Assembly: GCA_902725215.1 (NCBI GenBank)
Contig: CACUVI010000025.1
Span: 230,326-294,325 of the forward strand
From: Rhodospirillaceae bacterium LM-1
Lineage (GTDB): Bacteria > Pseudomonadota > Alphaproteobacteria > Rhodospirillales > WMHbin7
Reading direction: 5' to 3'
DNA: 64,000 nucleotides
Shown here: piece after piece, positions 16,487-24,742 of the stretch
How positions within the stretch are numbered: the first letter of the stretch is position 1
How the letters are laid out: the number at the start of each line of letters is the position of its first letter
The notes under the pieces: generated by a model
Databases searched by the model: none
What the model was told of the DNA's origin: nothing
Seen by the model: the letters and a program-made list of their open reading frames with translations, nothing else
Translations under genes and position numbers: made by a program

Positions 16487-17983
16487 ATGAAAATTGCTCT
16501 GATCCAGACCCCTTGGTCCGACGCGTCGGCCCGTGAATACAAGGGTGTTGCCAAGCGGTTCGCGCTCTACCCGCCCATGGGGCTTTTGTGCCTAGCGGCG
16601 TCAGTGGACAAGGCGGGCCACGAAAGCGTGGTTCTGGATCTCGAGGTCGAGGAATTGCCCTTCGAAGAGGTTTGCCGCAGGGTCAAAGAGTGCGGAGCCG
16701 ACCTAATCGGCATTACGGCGACCTCGCCGGTCTTTCATATCACAAGGCTGTTTGCGGCAGAGTTCAAAAAGCGCCTTGGGCTGCCAATTATTGCGGGTGG
16801 GCCGCACATCAATGTGTTGCGCGAAGAGGCTTTTGCCCCTGAATTCGATTATGCCGCCGTTCTCGAGGGCCACGATACTTTGGTCGAACTGATGACGGCG
16901 CTTGAAAAGCGAGAATCCCTGGATGGCATAAGGGGCCTTCTTTACCGAGAGAATGGCAAGGTTCGCTACAACGGCGACCGCGCATTTACCCGCGAGCTGG
17001 ACGATCTTCCCTACCCAGCGCGCTCCAAGGTGAATCCCGGCGATTACATTTTCGAAGTCCCCGGCCAGGGCGTCATTCCTGTCGCCACCATAGAATTGAC
17101 GCGGGGCTGCCCGTTTAAATGCGTCTTTTGCTCTGAACCCTCGAATACAGGGCGGGCGCTGCGCAAACGCACGCCCAAAAGCGTGGTCGATGAAATGCTG
17201 CATGTGAAGGAGCAGTATGGCATCAGCCATTTCATGACGCTTGATTCCACGCTGACCCTTAATCGCAAGCTGATCGAGGGCATGTGTCATGAGCTGATCG
17301 CCCGCAATGCCAACGTGACCTGGGAGGGGCAGACGCGGGCCAATCTTGTCGATGAGCCGCTGCTGCGACTTATGAAGCGCGCGGGCCTGATCCGGCTGTC
17401 CTTTGGCGTGGAGAGCGCGGACCTCGAGGTGCTTCGTCTGATGAAGAAGGAAGTAAAGCCCGAAGACATGCGCAATGCCTTCAGACTGTGCAAGCGCCTG
17501 GGCATTTCGACCTTGTGCGGCGTCATGATGGGCAATCCCGGCGATACGGTGCGCACGGTTATGAAAACAGCGCGTTTCGTGCGCTCCATTCCGGAAATTC
17601 GCTTTGCACCCATGGCCATCGCCATTCCCTATCCGGGAACCGAGCTGTTCAGCATGGCGGAAAGGGGAGAGAACGGGCTGAAGCTCCTGACCAAGGACTA
17701 CACGCGCTATTCCCGCTATGCAGGCGGCGTCATGGAAGTGGGGGGCTTGAAGCCCGAGGATTTGGCCAAGTTGCAGCGTCGCGCGTTATTCATCGCGCAT
17801 TCCACGCCCCGAAAGGCATGGGGATTGGTTTCGCATTTCGGTTTCGGAAACGTTGCCAAGATCGGCGCCAAGCTGATGGGGAAAGAAATCGCCTCCTGGT
17901 TTGGTCGAAGCGAGAACTTGCGCCAACAGAGCGCGGCATATGAGAACACGACCCTGAGAAGTCTCGGGGTGCATCTTGACTGA
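16487..17983 (+). CDS. B12-binding-domain radical SAM protein (island copy 2)
   Basis: 498 residues with the same two-domain plan as the preceding gene. A cobalamin-type Rossmann region comes first (MKIALIQTPW, YPPMGLLCLAA, LIGITATSP, IIAGGPH, about 1-145), then a radical SAM core with CPFKCVFC (Cys208, Cys212, Cys215). GVESADLEVLRLMKK and GNPGDT motifs mark the barrel. The two proteins are clearly divergent, not a recent duplication. The stop overlaps the TTG start of the next methyltransferase by 8 bases, so the two act in the same process. It could be a C-methylase or a lyase/mutase on a glycan or lipid-linked intermediate. Confidence 0.83.
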   Translation: MKIALIQTPWSDASAREYKGVAKRFALYPPMGLLCLAASVDKAGHESVVLDLEVEELPFEEVCRRVKECGADLIGITATSPVFHITRLFAAEFKKRLGLPIIAGGPHINVLREEAFAPEFDYAAVLEGHDTLVELMTALEKRESLDGIRGLLYRENGKVRYNGDRAFTRELDDLPYPARSKVNPGDYIFEVPGQGVIPVATIELTRGCPFKCVFCSEPSNTGRALRKRTPKSVVDEMLHVKEQYGISHFMTLDSTLTLNRKLIEGMCHELIARNANVTWEGQTRANLVDEPLLRLMKRAGLIRLSFGVESADLEVLRLMKKEVKPEDMRNAFRLCKRLGISTLCGVMMGNPGDTVRTVMKTARFVRSIPEIRFAPMAIAIPYPGTELFSMAERGENGLKLLTKDYTRYSRYAGGVMEVGGLKPEDLAKLQRRALFIAHSTPRKAWGLVSHFGFGNVAKIGAKLMGKEIASWFGRSENLRQQSAAYENTTLRSLGVHLD

Positions 17984-18896
17984 CACGCAGTTTGCGCCGT
18001 CTGCCGCTAGGTCGGATGGAATCGCATTTCCTCCAGCCACAGAGGGGGAGGCCGCTGCGGTTTGGCAGGACGGGACGTTTCAAACCGCGAGCGGCAAGGA
18101 GCGAATTCTTGCCTATAACAGGGCGGAGTCGGGCTGGAGCGATGAACATTCCGAGGTGAAGGAATCAATGGGGGGCGGAGATCACCCCATTGATCTGGCG
18201 TCGCGCCGCTGGACGCTGGGACAACTTCAAAAGCATCTTGCCCGGAATGGCGATACAAGGATCCTTGAAATTGGCTTTAACGACGGGCGGCTGTTGGGAG
18301 AAATCGGACAGCTTTTCCCCAAGGCGCAGTTGGTTGGCGCCGATTACGTCATTTCACTGGCGCAGCAGCGATTGCACACTTTGCAAAATATCCCTCTGTT
18401 GCAATTTGACCTGCGCCAAGCGCCGCTGCCCGAAGGCTTTGCAGACGCCATTGTGTTGCTCAACGTGCTCGAGCATATCGATGACGATGCGTTAGCCATG
18501 CGGCAAGTGGCTCGCATGTTAAAGCCCGGCGGCGTGGCGATCATCGAGGTGCCGGCGGGCGCTGGATTGTACGATTTCTACGACGCCTACTGGCTGCATC
18601 ATCGGCGATATGACGCGGCAACGCTGCGCAATCTTGCGCAAGCGGCAGGGCTGCAGGTGATCGAACAAACCTTTCTGGGGTCGTTGGTCTACCCGGCCTT
18701 CTGGCTGACCAAGAAAATCAGCCGGTTGCGTTTCGGCGCGACGCCCGACAAAGCCCCGGAGATTGTCGCGAAAATGAATGCCAGCACACGCTCCAGCCGC
18801 CTGATGGCCTGGGTGATGGCTTTCGAGGCCCGCCTGCGAAGAACGATATTTCTGCCCTTCGGCATCCGCTTTGTTCTGACCTGCAGAAAAACTTAG
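17976..18896 (+). CDS. Class I SAM-dependent methyltransferase
   Basis: 306 residues from a TTG start that overlaps the radical SAM gene. An N-terminal extension of about 90 residues precedes the Rossmann fold, whose motif I is RILEIGFNDGRLLGEI (about 92-107). LVGADYV, then ADAIVLLNVLEHIDDD (motif IV) and a GGVAIIEVP strand follow, as in UbiE/Coq5-like methyltransferases. YWLHHRRYD is the usual loop seen in sugar or lipid O-methyltransferases of polysaccharide loci. The C terminus is basic and may touch the membrane. Its last four bases overlap the convergent methyltransferase gene. The acceptor is unknown. Confidence 0.8.
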   Translation: MTDTQFAPSAARSDGIAFPPATEGEAAAVWQDGTFQTASGKERILAYNRAESGWSDEHSEVKESMGGGDHPIDLASRRWTLGQLQKHLARNGDTRILEIGFNDGRLLGEIGQLFPKAQLVGADYVISLAQQRLHTLQNIPLLQFDLRQAPLPEGFADAIVLLNVLEHIDDDALAMRQVARMLKPGGVAIIEVPAGAGLYDFYDAYWLHHRRYDAATLRNLAQAAGLQVIEQTFLGSLVYPAFWLTKKISRLRFGATPDKAPEIVAKMNASTRSSRLMAWVMAFEARLRRTIFLPFGIRFVLTCRKT

Positions 18897-19543
18897 TTGG
18901 GGCGAACAACGAAGGACAGCAGGCGGTGCACGCAGAAAGTAACGTCCAGATCGAAGAAGCGTTCGCGCTCGATTCTCACCGGCCCCAGCAACTTCCTGTA
19001 TTCTTCGGGTGAGCGGATGAAGCGTCCCCGGTCCAGATGGTTCAGAAAGTTGCTGATCCAGCGGCCGGGCGTGAATACGGGTTCGGCGACCAGAATATGT
19101 CCGTCCGGTTTTACTACCCTGGCGGCTTCTCGCATGGCGGCTAGGGCGATGTCGTCCGGCACATGGTGCAGAACGCCGACGATGACGACGAGGTTGAACG
19201 AGGCGTCGCCGAAGGAAAGGCTTCTAGCGTCCATGGGCAGGAACTTTGCGTTTGCAAAGCGCTTGGCGGCTGCTTCGGTGTAGCCGGGATGAATGTCGAT
19301 CCCGGTATAGTCGTTGCGGGCGAAATCGATGATCTGACTGGCGCATGTGCCGGTCGAGCAACCGATATCCAAGATTTTTTGGCCGCCAACGGCCAAGAAC
19401 TCGCTGAACTCGCTGGCTATGTCTTCGTAATGATTAATTTTTGTCTGGTGCATCTCGAACATTTTCGGAGAGGCCAGAACGCGGTCGATCAGTGAAACGA
19501 CAAACTTCGTAGGCATGTCAGCATCCTTAATGATATCAGGCAT
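18893..19543 (-). CDS. Class I SAM-dependent methyltransferase, UbiE/Methyltransf_11 type
   Basis: 216 residues. Motif I is ILDIGCSTGTCAS (about 57-69), then GIDIHPG, MDARSL and NLVVIVGVLHHVPDD (motif IV), followed by VKPDGHILVAEP. The fold is complete. A C-terminal segment with ERERFFDLDVTFCVHR resembles glycan-cluster methyltransferases. It is the only minus-strand gene between 14.8 and 26.6 kb and is convergent with the methyltransferase before it (overlap of 4 bases), so it probably has its own promoter in 19544-19665. The substrate is unknown; a methylated terminal sugar is a reasonable guess. Confidence 0.8.
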   Translation of the reverse strand: MPDIIKDADMPTKFVVSLIDRVLASPKMFEMHQTKINHYEDIASEFSEFLAVGGQKILDIGCSTGTCASQIIDFARNDYTGIDIHPGYTEAAAKRFANAKFLPMDARSLSFGDASFNLVVIVGVLHHVPDDIALAAMREAARVVKPDGHILVAEPVFTPGRWISNFLNHLDRGRFIRSPEEYRKLLGPVRIERERFFDLDVTFCVHRLLSFVVRPN

Positions 19544-19665
19544 CTATTCCACATGTTGGTCACTTGTCCAGGGAATTTCTTGCTGTCCTGGCAAGTCTGG
19601 CGCCGAGGGTTGACCCTTCCCCCCCTTTGCCGCTAGTTTCGGGCCTCTTTCTCGGGGGAAATAGC

Positions 19666-20640
19666 GTGGATTCATCCAGTCTGGGCCATTGTTTCATCAC
19701 GGGCGGTGCTGGCTATATCGGCTCCAACCTAGCCGATCGGCTTTTGGCTCTGGGCCACAGGGTCACGGCCTACGACAATCTTTCAACCGGCTTTATGGAA
19801 TTCATCGCCGAAGCGGAAAAACATCAGAATTTCAAACTGATCCGGGGCGACGTGCTTGATCTGCCCGCCCTGACCCATGCCATGGCGGGGGCGGATACGG
19901 TCTTTCATCTGGCGGCCAATGCCGATGTGCGCTTTGGCACCGATCATCCCAGGCGCGACCTCGAGCAGAACACCATCGCCACCTTCAACGTGTTGGAGGC
20001 GATGCGGGCCAACGGCGTCAAGCGCATCGGATTTTCGTCCACCGGGTCGGTTTACGGCGAGGCCGCCGTCATTCCGACGCCCGAGGACGCGCCCTTTCCC
20101 ATTCAAACCTCGCTTTACGGCGCTTCCAAACTGGCGGGCGAGGGGCTGATCGCCGCCTATGCCGAAGGTTTCGGCCTTTCCGGCCACATCTTCCGCTTCG
20201 TCTCCGTGTTGGGAGAGCGCTATACGCATGGTCACGTCTTCGATTTCATCAAGAAGCTGATGGCGGATCCCACTCGCCTGCACATCCTGGGCGACGGGCG
20301 TCAGCGCAAATCCTACATGCATGTCGGCGACTGCATCGACGCCATGCTGCTGGCCATGACCCGGGCGCACGAGAAAGTGAATGTTTTCAATCTAGGTTTC
20401 GACGGCTATGTCGAGGTCATCGATTCGGCCAAAATCATTTGCAGCGAGCTTGGCGTGACGCCCGAATTCACCTTCGAGGGCGGAGAACGGGGCTGGATCG
20501 GCGACAATCCCTTCATCTGGCTCAGCCCCAAGAAGATTATGGCGCTGGGCTGGCAGCCCAAATGCAGCATCGAAGAAGGCGTGCGCCGCACCGTTCGCTG
20601 GATCAAGGCCAATCCCTGGGTGCTGGAGCGCCGTTCATGA
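19666..20640 (+). CDS. NAD-dependent epimerase/dehydratase (extended SDR, NDP-sugar epimerase type)
   Basis: 324 residues from a GTG at 19666 preceded by a good GGGGGAA ribosome-binding site; a longer ORF start at 19564 is less likely. TGGAGYIGS (12-20) is the NAD motif. DNLSTG, LAANADVR, FSSTGSVYGEA, YGASKLAGEGL (the YxxxK pair) and RFVSVLGERY all follow the UDP-glucose 4-epimerase-like pattern. It would epimerise or dehydrate an NDP-sugar. The next gene starts within its stop codon (ATGA). Given the downstream heptose genes its substrate may be an NDP-heptose, but a hexose is equally possible. Confidence 0.85.
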   Translation: MDSSSLGHCFITGGAGYIGSNLADRLLALGHRVTAYDNLSTGFMEFIAEAEKHQNFKLIRGDVLDLPALTHAMAGADTVFHLAANADVRFGTDHPRRDLEQNTIATFNVLEAMRANGVKRIGFSSTGSVYGEAAVIPTPEDAPFPIQTSLYGASKLAGEGLIAAYAEGFGLSGHIFRFVSVLGERYTHGHVFDFIKKLMADPTRLHILGDGRQRKSYMHVGDCIDAMLLAMTRAHEKVNVFNLGFDGYVEVIDSAKIICSELGVTPEFTFEGGERGWIGDNPFIWLSPKKIMALGWQPKCSIEEGVRRTVRWIKANPWVLERRS

Positions 20641-21908
20641 AAATTGCCGTTCAGGGCCTATGGCATTTGGGTTCGGTAACGGCGGCTTGTTTGGCCAAGC
20701 TGGGCCATGACGTTGTCGGCATCGATCCCGACGCCAAGGTCGTTGCCGACCTAAGCAACGCCAAGGCTCCCTTGTTCGAGCCGGGGCTTGACGATCTGCT
20801 GGCCGAAGGCCTGGCCGCCCAGCGCCTCGCCTTTTCGACGGATCCCAAGGCGGTCAAGGGTTCTGCCGTGGTCTGGGTTACCTTCGACACGCCGGTCGAT
20901 GACGACGACAATGCCGATGTTGATTACGTAGTGCGACAGATCGAAGGCGTGCTGCCCCATATGGACGACAAGTCCGTTCTGCTGATTTCCTCGCAGCTTT
21001 CGGCGGGCACGGCCACGCGGCTGGAAGGAATGCTGCCCAAGGGCAAGACCATCGGCTTAGCTGTGTCGCCCGAGAATTTGCGTCTGGGCAAGGCGATCGA
21101 CGTTTTCATGCAATCCGAGCGCATTATCGTGGGCACGCAAGCGCCCTGGGTGAAGGACGCGTTGGAACCCATGATCGCAGGTGTCTGTCCCAACATCTTG
21201 TGGATGTCTTGCGCTTCCGCCGAGATGGTCAAGCATGCTCTCAATTCCTTTCTGGCGGTCAGCGTCACCTTTGCCAATGAGGTGGCGGTGCTTTGCGAGC
21301 GTATCGGCGCCGACGCGGCGGATGTCGAAAGGGCGCTGAAGGCCGAGCCGAGAATCGGCCCCAAAGCCTATATCCGCCCGGGTTCGGCCTTCGCGGGCGG
21401 CACCTTGGCCCGCGACATCGCCTTTCTTGGGCAACTGGCCGATCAGTTTGGCACCGGCGCCGCCATGCTGAAATCGGTGCCGGGCAGCAACAACGCGCAT
21501 CGACAATGGCCGATCAAGACGCTCGAGCATTTGTGGGGCGATTTGGCCGGGCGGCGCGTGGCCATTCTTGGGCTGGCCTATAAGCCGGGCACCGACGCCG
21601 TTCGTCGCTCGTTGGGCGTGGAATTGGCGCGCGGGCTGATCGCGGCCAAGGCGCGGCCCGTGGCCTATGACCCCAAGGTTTCCACCTCGCCGGTTTCCGG
21701 ATTGATCCTGGCCTCGTCGCTGGCCGACGCCTTGCAGGGAGCTGAAGCGGCGGTGGTCGCGACGGCTTGGCCGGAATTCAAGGATCTGTCCGAGGGCATG
21801 CTGCTGGCAGGCATGGAAACGCCCCTGCTGCTCGATCCCGACCGCCATTTGGGCCATCTGGCTTCGGCGAAATCCATCCGCTACGTCACCATCGGAACGC
21901 CCGCATGA
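20637..21908 (+). CDS. UDP-glucose/GDP-mannose dehydrogenase-like protein lacking catalytic Cys and Lys
   Basis: 423 residues with the overall domain order of nucleotide-sugar dehydrogenases: Rossmann region, SPENLR strand, AEMVKH helix, C-terminal LGLAYKPGTDAVRRS. Three key positions differ. The dinucleotide motif GxGxxG reads GLWHLG (Trp9 in place of Gly). The Lys normally found in NAFLATK is replaced (FLAVSV, Ser209). The Cys of GGSC is replaced by Thr (FAGGT, Thr256). Glu145 and Asn214 of the family are kept. It cannot carry out the usual thiohemiacetal-dependent four-electron oxidation. It might do a two-electron oxidation or act as a sugar-nucleotide binder. Both its junctions are ATGA overlaps, so it is firmly part of the heptose operon. 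An upstream longer start was rejected because it lies within the epimerase gene. Confidence 0.8.
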   Translation: MKIAVQGLWHLGSVTAACLAKLGHDVVGIDPDAKVVADLSNAKAPLFEPGLDDLLAEGLAAQRLAFSTDPKAVKGSAVVWVTFDTPVDDDDNADVDYVVRQIEGVLPHMDDKSVLLISSQLSAGTATRLEGMLPKGKTIGLAVSPENLRLGKAIDVFMQSERIIVGTQAPWVKDALEPMIAGVCPNILWMSCASAEMVKHALNSFLAVSVTFANEVAVLCERIGADAADVERALKAEPRIGPKAYIRPGSAFAGGTLARDIAFLGQLADQFGTGAAMLKSVPGSNNAHRQWPIKTLEHLWGDLAGRRVAILGLAYKPGTDAVRRSLGVELARGLIAAKARPVAYDPKVSTSPVSGLILASSLADALQGAEAAVVATAWPEFKDLSEGMLLAGMETPLLLDPDRHLGHLASAKSIRYVTIGTPA

Positions 21909-22777
21909 CTTTGCACAACCGCACCGCCATCGTGACCGGCGCCAATCAGGGCCTGGGCTTCGCCATCGCCGAGGCCTATCTAGAGGCGGGCTTGTCCGGG
22001 CTTGCCATCTGTGCCCGCGACAAGGCCAAACTGAACGAGGCGGCAGACGCGCTTCGCGCCAAGACCAAGCCAGGGCAGCGCGTTTTTGCCATGACCTGCG
22101 ACGTCGCCAAAACGGAACAGGTGGATGCGCTGGTGGCCGCCACGCTGCAAGAGTTCGGCCGTCTTGATGTTCTAGTCAACAATGCGGGCGTCTACGGCCC
22201 GCTTGGACCCATTGAAAGCATCGATTGGAAAGAATGGGCCGACGCCATCGCCATCAATCTGACGGGTCTTGTCTATGTCTGCCGCGCGGTGGTGCCCGCG
22301 ATGAAGGCGGCGGGTTACGGCAAAATCGTCAATCTGTCCGGCGGCGGGGCAACCAACCCGCTGCCCCGCATCAGCGCCTATGCCGCCTCGAAAGCGGGCG
22401 TGGTGCGCTTTACAGAAACCCTGGCCCTGGAACTGCAAGATCACAAGATCGACGTCAATGCCGTCGCGCCCGGCGCCTTGGATACCCGCCTAACCGACCA
22501 GTTGCTGGCAGCCGGTCCCGAGGCGGTGGGAGAGGCTTTCTATCAGCGCATGAAGTCCATGCAGGAGGGCGGCAAGATGACGCCGCTGAACAAAGGGGCG
22601 GCTCTGTGTGTCTGGTTGGCGTCAGGCGACAGCGACGGCCTGACCGGCAAGCTGATCTCGGCGCCCTGGGACCCATGGCCCGGTTTCGAGGGCCATCGCG
22701 ACGCCTTGGAAAATAGCGATGTTTACACGCTGCGCCGGGTGATGCCCAAGGATCGCGGCCAGGATTGGGGAGGCTGA
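21905..22777 (+). CDS. Short-chain dehydrogenase/reductase
   Basis: 290 residues, classical SDR. TGANQGLG (11-18) binds NAD(P), LVNNAGVYGP is the NNAG motif, and the Ser-Tyr-Lys set is present in NLSGGGATN and SAYAASKAG. NAVAPGALDTR follows the active site. The C-terminal 60 residues (WDPWPGF, RRVMPKD) extend beyond a minimal SDR and may shape the sugar site. It starts inside the stop codon of the dehydrogenase-like gene (ATGA). PtmA, an SDR of legionaminic and pseudaminic clusters, is one possible analogue. In this operon it more likely reduces or oxidises an NDP-heptose or heptose intermediate (inference). Confidence 0.83.
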   Translation: MTLHNRTAIVTGANQGLGFAIAEAYLEAGLSGLAICARDKAKLNEAADALRAKTKPGQRVFAMTCDVAKTEQVDALVAATLQEFGRLDVLVNNAGVYGPLGPIESIDWKEWADAIAINLTGLVYVCRAVVPAMKAAGYGKIVNLSGGGATNPLPRISAYAASKAGVVRFTETLALELQDHKIDVNAVAPGALDTRLTDQLLAAGPEAVGEAFYQRMKSMQEGGKMTPLNKGAALCVWLASGDSDGLTGKLISAPWDPWPGFEGHRDALENSDVYTLRRVMPKDRGQDWGG

Positions 22778-22781
22778 CGGC

Positions 22782-23765
22782 ATGCGCATTGCTCTGGTCG
22801 GATGCGGATTGATCGGCGCCAAGCGCCTTGCGGCCTTGGACAAGTCCGATCAGCTGGTGGCGGTTTGCGACCTGGATCAGGCGCGCGCCAAGAAATTGGC
22901 GGCGCAATATGCGGGTGCCGACGTTGTGGCCGATCCCTTGGCTCTGTGCGCTTACGCCAAAGCGGACGCCGTCGTTATCGCCGTCACCCATGACAATCTG
23001 GCCCTGCTGGCCGAAGCGGCGGCCAAGAAAGGCAAACATGTGATGCTGGAAAAGCCGGGGGCGCGCCGCCCCCACGAGCTTGATCCCGTCATTGCCGCCG
23101 CAAAGGCTGCGGGCGTGACGGTGAAGGTAGGCTTCAATCACCGTTTTCACCCGGCCATGCTAAAGGCGCGAGAGATTTTCGATTCCGGCGAACCGGGGCC
23201 GGTCATGTTCATTCGCGGGCGTTACGGCCATGGCGGGCGCGTCGGCTACGAAAAGGAATGGCGCTTCGACGCCGCCGTTTCGGGCGGCGGCGAGTTGCTG
23301 GACCAGGGCTCGCATCTGATCGATCTGTCTCGCTGGTTCATGGGCGATTTCGCCCGCTGTTGGGGCCGCGCGCCAAGCTATTTCTGGCAAGGCGACGTCG
23401 ACGACAACGCCTTCATGGCCCTGGAAAGCGCAAGCGGGGCCATGGCCTGGCTGCATGCCGGGTGGAGCGAATGGAAGAACATCTTCTCGCTGGAAATCAT
23501 GTGCCGGAACGCCAAATTGCAGATCGACGGGCTGGGCGGCAGTTACGGCGTGGAAAGTCTTACCCATTATAAAATGCTGCCGGAAATGGGGCCGCCCGAA
23601 ACCACGAAATACGAATATCCCTTTCCGGACAAGTCCTGGCAGTTGGAATGGGCCGAGTTCAAATCGGCGATCGCCGAGAAGCGCAGGCCGCTTAGCGATC
23701 TGGAAGACGCCAAGGCCGTGCTGGCCGTGGTGGAAGGCATTTACGAAAGGAACCAAGCGCCATGA
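22782..23765 (+). CDS. Gfo/Idh/MocA family oxidoreductase
   Basis: 327 residues. The N-terminal Rossmann domain starts MRIALVGCGLIGAKR (GxGxxG at 7-12). The motif EKPGAR gives the catalytic Lys of the EKP triad, followed by VGFNHRFHP. The C-terminal half has the usual GGGELLDQGSHLIDLSRW signature of sugar oxidoreductases. Family members use NAD(P) to oxidise or reduce hydroxyl groups of sugars and NDP-sugars, for example at C3. It follows the SDR by 4 bases and overlaps the kinase gene by ATGA. The paired presence with an SDR and a disabled dehydrogenase points to a multi-step sugar modification. Confidence 0.85.
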   Translation: MRIALVGCGLIGAKRLAALDKSDQLVAVCDLDQARAKKLAAQYAGADVVADPLALCAYAKADAVVIAVTHDNLALLAEAAAKKGKHVMLEKPGARRPHELDPVIAAAKAAGVTVKVGFNHRFHPAMLKAREIFDSGEPGPVMFIRGRYGHGGRVGYEKEWRFDAAVSGGGELLDQGSHLIDLSRWFMGDFARCWGRAPSYFWQGDVDDNAFMALESASGAMAWLHAGWSEWKNIFSLEIMCRNAKLQIDGLGGSYGVESLTHYKMLPEMGPPETTKYEYPFPDKSWQLEWAEFKSAIAEKRRPLSDLEDAKAVLAVVEGIYERNQAP

Positions 23766-24742
23766 TCATCGTGCGCAGCCCGCTTCGCATCACGCTTGGC
23801 GGCGGCGGAACCGATCTGCCGTCCTATTACCGCAATCACGGCGGCTTCTTGATGGCGGCGGCGATCGACCGCTATGTCTACATCACGCTGCATCAAACCT
23901 TCGTCGAAGACCTGATCGTGAAATACTCGAAGACCGAGCGCGTCTCGGACGTCGGCGACATCGAACATCCCATCGTGCGCGAAGCCTTCCGCCTGTCCGG
24001 CGTCGATGGTCGCTTCCTGGAAATGACCAGCATGGCCGACATCCCGGCCGGTACGGGGCTGGGCAGTTCGGGCAGTTTCACCACGGCGCTTCTGAAGGCG
24101 CTTTACACCTTCACCAAGCGCCAATTGTCGCCCGCCGAAGTGGCGGAGCTGGCCTGCAAGATCGAGATCGACATTCTGGGCGAGCCGATCGGCAAGCAAG
24201 ACCAATATGCCGCCGCCTATGGCGGCGTCACCTGCTTTCGCTATCACCCCAGCAATGCCGTGGAGGCCTGGCCGCTGCCGATCAGCCGCGAGACGCTTTA
24301 CAATCTGGAAGACAATCTGATGCTGTTCTTCACGGGCTTCTCGCGCCAAGCGTCAAGCATCCTGAAGGAGCAAGACGACAAAAGCCGTTCGATGGATCAG
24401 GGCATGACCGACAATCTGCATTTCGTCAAGGAACTGGGCGAACGCAGCCTGAAGGCTTTCGAGACCGGCGAGCTGGAAGAATTTGGGCGCATCATGCATG
24501 AACATTGGCTGCACAAGAAGCAGCGCTCGAAATCGATGAGCAATCTTGAAATCGACAGTTGGTACGATCTTGGCATGCAAAACGGCGCCGTGGGCGGCAA
24601 GCTGGTGGGCGCTGGCGGCGGGGGATTCCTGATGTTCTACGCGCATGACAAAACCCGCCTGCGCCATGCCATGACCGAGGCGGGTCTGAAGGAAGTGCGT
24701 TTCCGCTTCGATTTCGAAGGCACCAAGGTCGTCGTTCAGTAA
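23762..24742 (+). CDS. hddA: GHMP kinase, D-glycero-alpha-D-manno-heptose 7-phosphate kinase type
   Basis: 326 residues. The N terminus reads IIVRSPLRITLGGGGTDLPSY, the form typical of HddA and related sugar kinases. The phosphate-binding GHMP loop is PAGTGLGSSGSF (about 97-108), and GKQDQYAAAYGG follows. The C-terminal motif is KLVGAGGGGFLMF. HddA phosphorylates C1 of heptose 7-phosphate to make the 1,7-bisphosphate used by GmhB. The order HddA, HddC-GmhA fusion, GmhB in one operon supports this assignment over fucose or galactose kinases. Its TAA overlaps the next ATG (TAATG). Confidence 0.87.
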   Translation: MIIVRSPLRITLGGGGTDLPSYYRNHGGFLMAAAIDRYVYITLHQTFVEDLIVKYSKTERVSDVGDIEHPIVREAFRLSGVDGRFLEMTSMADIPAGTGLGSSGSFTTALLKALYTFTKRQLSPAEVAELACKIEIDILGEPIGKQDQYAAAYGGVTCFRYHPSNAVEAWPLPISRETLYNLEDNLMLFFTGFSRQASSILKEQDDKSRSMDQGMTDNLHFVKELGERSLKAFETGELEEFGRIMHEHWLHKKQRSKSMSNLEIDSWYDLGMQNGAVGGKLVGAGGGGFLMFYAHDKTRLRHAMTEAGLKEVRFRFDFEGTKVVVQ

